Assembly: GCF_030825805.1 (NCBI RefSeq)
Contig: NZ_JAPJPF010000013.1
Location: forward strand, 1 to 37,379
DNA from: Streptococcus sp.
GTDB taxonomy: Bacteria; Bacillota; Bacilli; Lactobacillales; Streptococcaceae
Length of the DNA: 37,379 nucleotides
Direction of reading: 5' to 3'
Shown: positions 36,545-37,379 of the stretch, piece after piece
Position numbering within the stretch: the stretch's first letter is position 1
Layout of the letters: each line of letters begins with the position of its first letter
Notes under the pieces: model-generated
The model's database searches: none
Seen by the model: only the letters and a program-made list of their open reading frames with translations
Told to the model about the DNA's origin: nothing
Program-made: the position numbers and the translations under genes

Positions 36545-36881
36545 GATGTCCTTAACATATCATAAAGATTTGTTGTGTAAATTTATTGACAAAGATGTCA
36601 ATTTCACAATCATATCTGTCAATATTAGACAGGGGGATCTTTTGAAGAGAAATCTCATCTATATTCTTCATATCACTAAAATAGAGGGACTTAGGAGGTT
36701 ATTAGAACAATCATGATTGACAGGTTGTAAATAAGGGTGTAAAGATTCCTGTAAACAGATAGGATAGGGAAGTGGATACATGTATATCCAAGTCAAAATA
36801 TGGGATTTAGAAAGCCCCTAGCTAGAAAACCTCATTTTGCTTTTCATTTATAGAAAGAAACCAAAAAAATGAGAAAGCAAC
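36545..36881. other. Non-coding stretch between veg and rpsD
   Basis: About 340 bases without a supported gene. It holds two small inverted repeats, ATTGACA/TGTCAAT (36585-36602) and CTGTC/GACAG (36616-36632), and the triple TGTAAA at 36726-36755. A TAGGAGG near 36691 is followed by no ORF of useful size. A 62-codon frame crossing it starts inside the terminator and resembles nothing I know. It could be a gene remnant. Confidence 0.5.
36726..36755 (+). repeat. Three TGTAAA repeats with a 12-base period
   Basis: TGTAAA at 36726, 36738 and 36750, each separated by six unrelated bases. Phased direct repeats like these are typical of OmpR-family regulator sites (PhoP, WalR), usually at 11 bases. 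It lies about 125 bases before the rpsD -35. Confidence 0.5.
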
Positions 36882-36910
36882 TTTACAAGGGCTGGTATTA
36901 GTGGTATAAT
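36882..36910 (+). promoter_or_regulatory. Promoter of rpsD
   Basis: TTTACA (36882-36887) and TATAAT (36905-36910) are 17 bases apart with a TGG extension, giving a start near 36917. Confidence 0.85.
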
Positions 36911-36916
36911 AGAATT

Positions 36917-37071
36917 TGTGCGAAATGACAGCAGGACAAAATGAAGCTCGTCAACAGGAAGCCAGCTAGAAAAGTAACCTTTGCTGTTTGGGCGAAGGCT
37001 TTCTGAACGAATCAGGTTTGTCTAAAACGTTATTTCCTACAAAAAATTATTTTTATAGGAGGACATTTCAA
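36917..37071 (+). promoter_or_regulatory. Structured 5' leader of rpsD (candidate S4 autoregulatory element)
   Basis: The leader is about 155 bases. AGGAAGCC (36956-36963) pairs with GGCTTTCT (36997-37004) with one wobble. In Firmicutes S4 represses its own mRNA through such a leader (established); that this one does so is inference. AGGAGG (37058-37063) is the ribosome site. Confidence 0.55.
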
Positions 37072-37379
37072 ATGTCACGTTATACAGGACCATCTTGGAA
37101 ACAATCTCGCCGTCTTGGCTTGTCACTTACAGGTACAGGTAAAGAATTGGCACGTCGTAACTACGTACCAGGTCAACACGGACCAAACAACCGTTCAAAA
37201 TTGTCAGAATACGGTTTGCAATTAGCTGAAAAACAAAAACTTCGTTTCTCTTACGGACTTGGTGAAAAACAATTCCGTAACTTGTTCGTACAAGCTACTA
37301 AGGTTAAAGAAGGAACTGTCGGTTTCAACTTCATGCTTCTTTTGGAACGTCGTTTGGATAACGTTGTTTACCGTCTTGG
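37072..37379 (+). CDS. rpsD: 30S ribosomal protein S4, N-terminal part
   Basis: The first 102 codons are present; the gene runs off the window (full length about 203). It starts [18 protein letters not shown], and the S4 RNA-binding domain begins at [13 protein letters not shown]. There is no zinc-binding cysteine cluster near the N-terminus, so this is the cysteine-free form. S4 nucleates assembly of the 30S 5' domain. Confidence 0.98.
   Translation, partial: MSRYTGPSWKQSRRLGLSLTGTGKELARRNYVPGQHGPNNRSKLSEYGLQLAEKQKLRFSYGLGEKQFRNLFVQATKVKEGTVGFNFMLLLERRLDNVVYRL

Noticed and set aside
36528..36716. 62-codon plus-strand frame after veg
   Set aside because: It starts inside the veg terminator, has no ribosome site and resembles nothing known to me.

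Overview
The window is a stretch of Streptococcus chromosome spanning the replication origin. The evidence is the gene order (dnaN-dnaA-oriC-parB-htrA-rlmH), low-GC Gram-positive codon use with AGGAGG-type ribosome sites, the comCDE competence operon sitting between tRNA-Arg and tRNA-Glu as in the mitis/sanguinis groups, and protein sequences very close to those of S. pneumoniae and its relatives. I cannot name the species. The predicted competence pheromone (DKHTKILIRDLFKKGKK) would be the best typing handle. I see no mobile elements, CRISPR arrays or rRNA genes.

Left part (1-6.4 kb, mostly minus strand): ychF (cut by the window edge), a DUF1307 lipoprotein on the plus strand, a DUF951 protein, dnaN, dnaA, the origin with DnaA boxes, parB and htrA. 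Two candidate parS sites for ParB lie further right, inside the yfhO-like gene and inside ecfA1. htrA has a good CiaR site in its promoter.

Middle (6.4-9.8 kb): rlmH, tRNA-Arg, the comC-comD-comE quorum-sensing operon with a ComE-type direct repeat at its promoter, then tRNA-Glu and tRNA-Asn driven by a near-consensus promoter that starts inside the end of comE.

9.8-24.4 kb: a YfhO-type membrane protein and an ABC-F ATPase (minus), trpS behind a tryptophan T-box, guaB, the recF/yaaA pair (minus), the M16 peptidase pair yfmF-yfmH, pgsA, and the ECF vitamin-transport core ecfA1-ecfA2-ecfT. rodZ, usual before pgsA in pneumococci, is absent, and mreC, mreD and pcsB do not follow ecfT.

24.4-29.7 kb: two small secreted LysM cell-wall proteins flank a minus-strand operon for L-serine dehydratase and a HAD phosphatase. 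The promoters of the two LysM genes share a motif with identical internal spacing. mnmA follows, preceded by a short repeat-bearing leader.

29.7 kb to the end: a Nudix hydrolase with a structured leader, mnmG, gdpP-rplI-dnaB-veg, a non-coding stretch with a phased TGTAAA repeat, and the start of rpsD behind a structured leader. Most content is housekeeping. The points of interest are regulatory: parS sites, CiaR and ComE sites, the shared LysM promoter element, alternative hairpins before mnmA and gdpP, and probably leaderless parB and rlmH messages.
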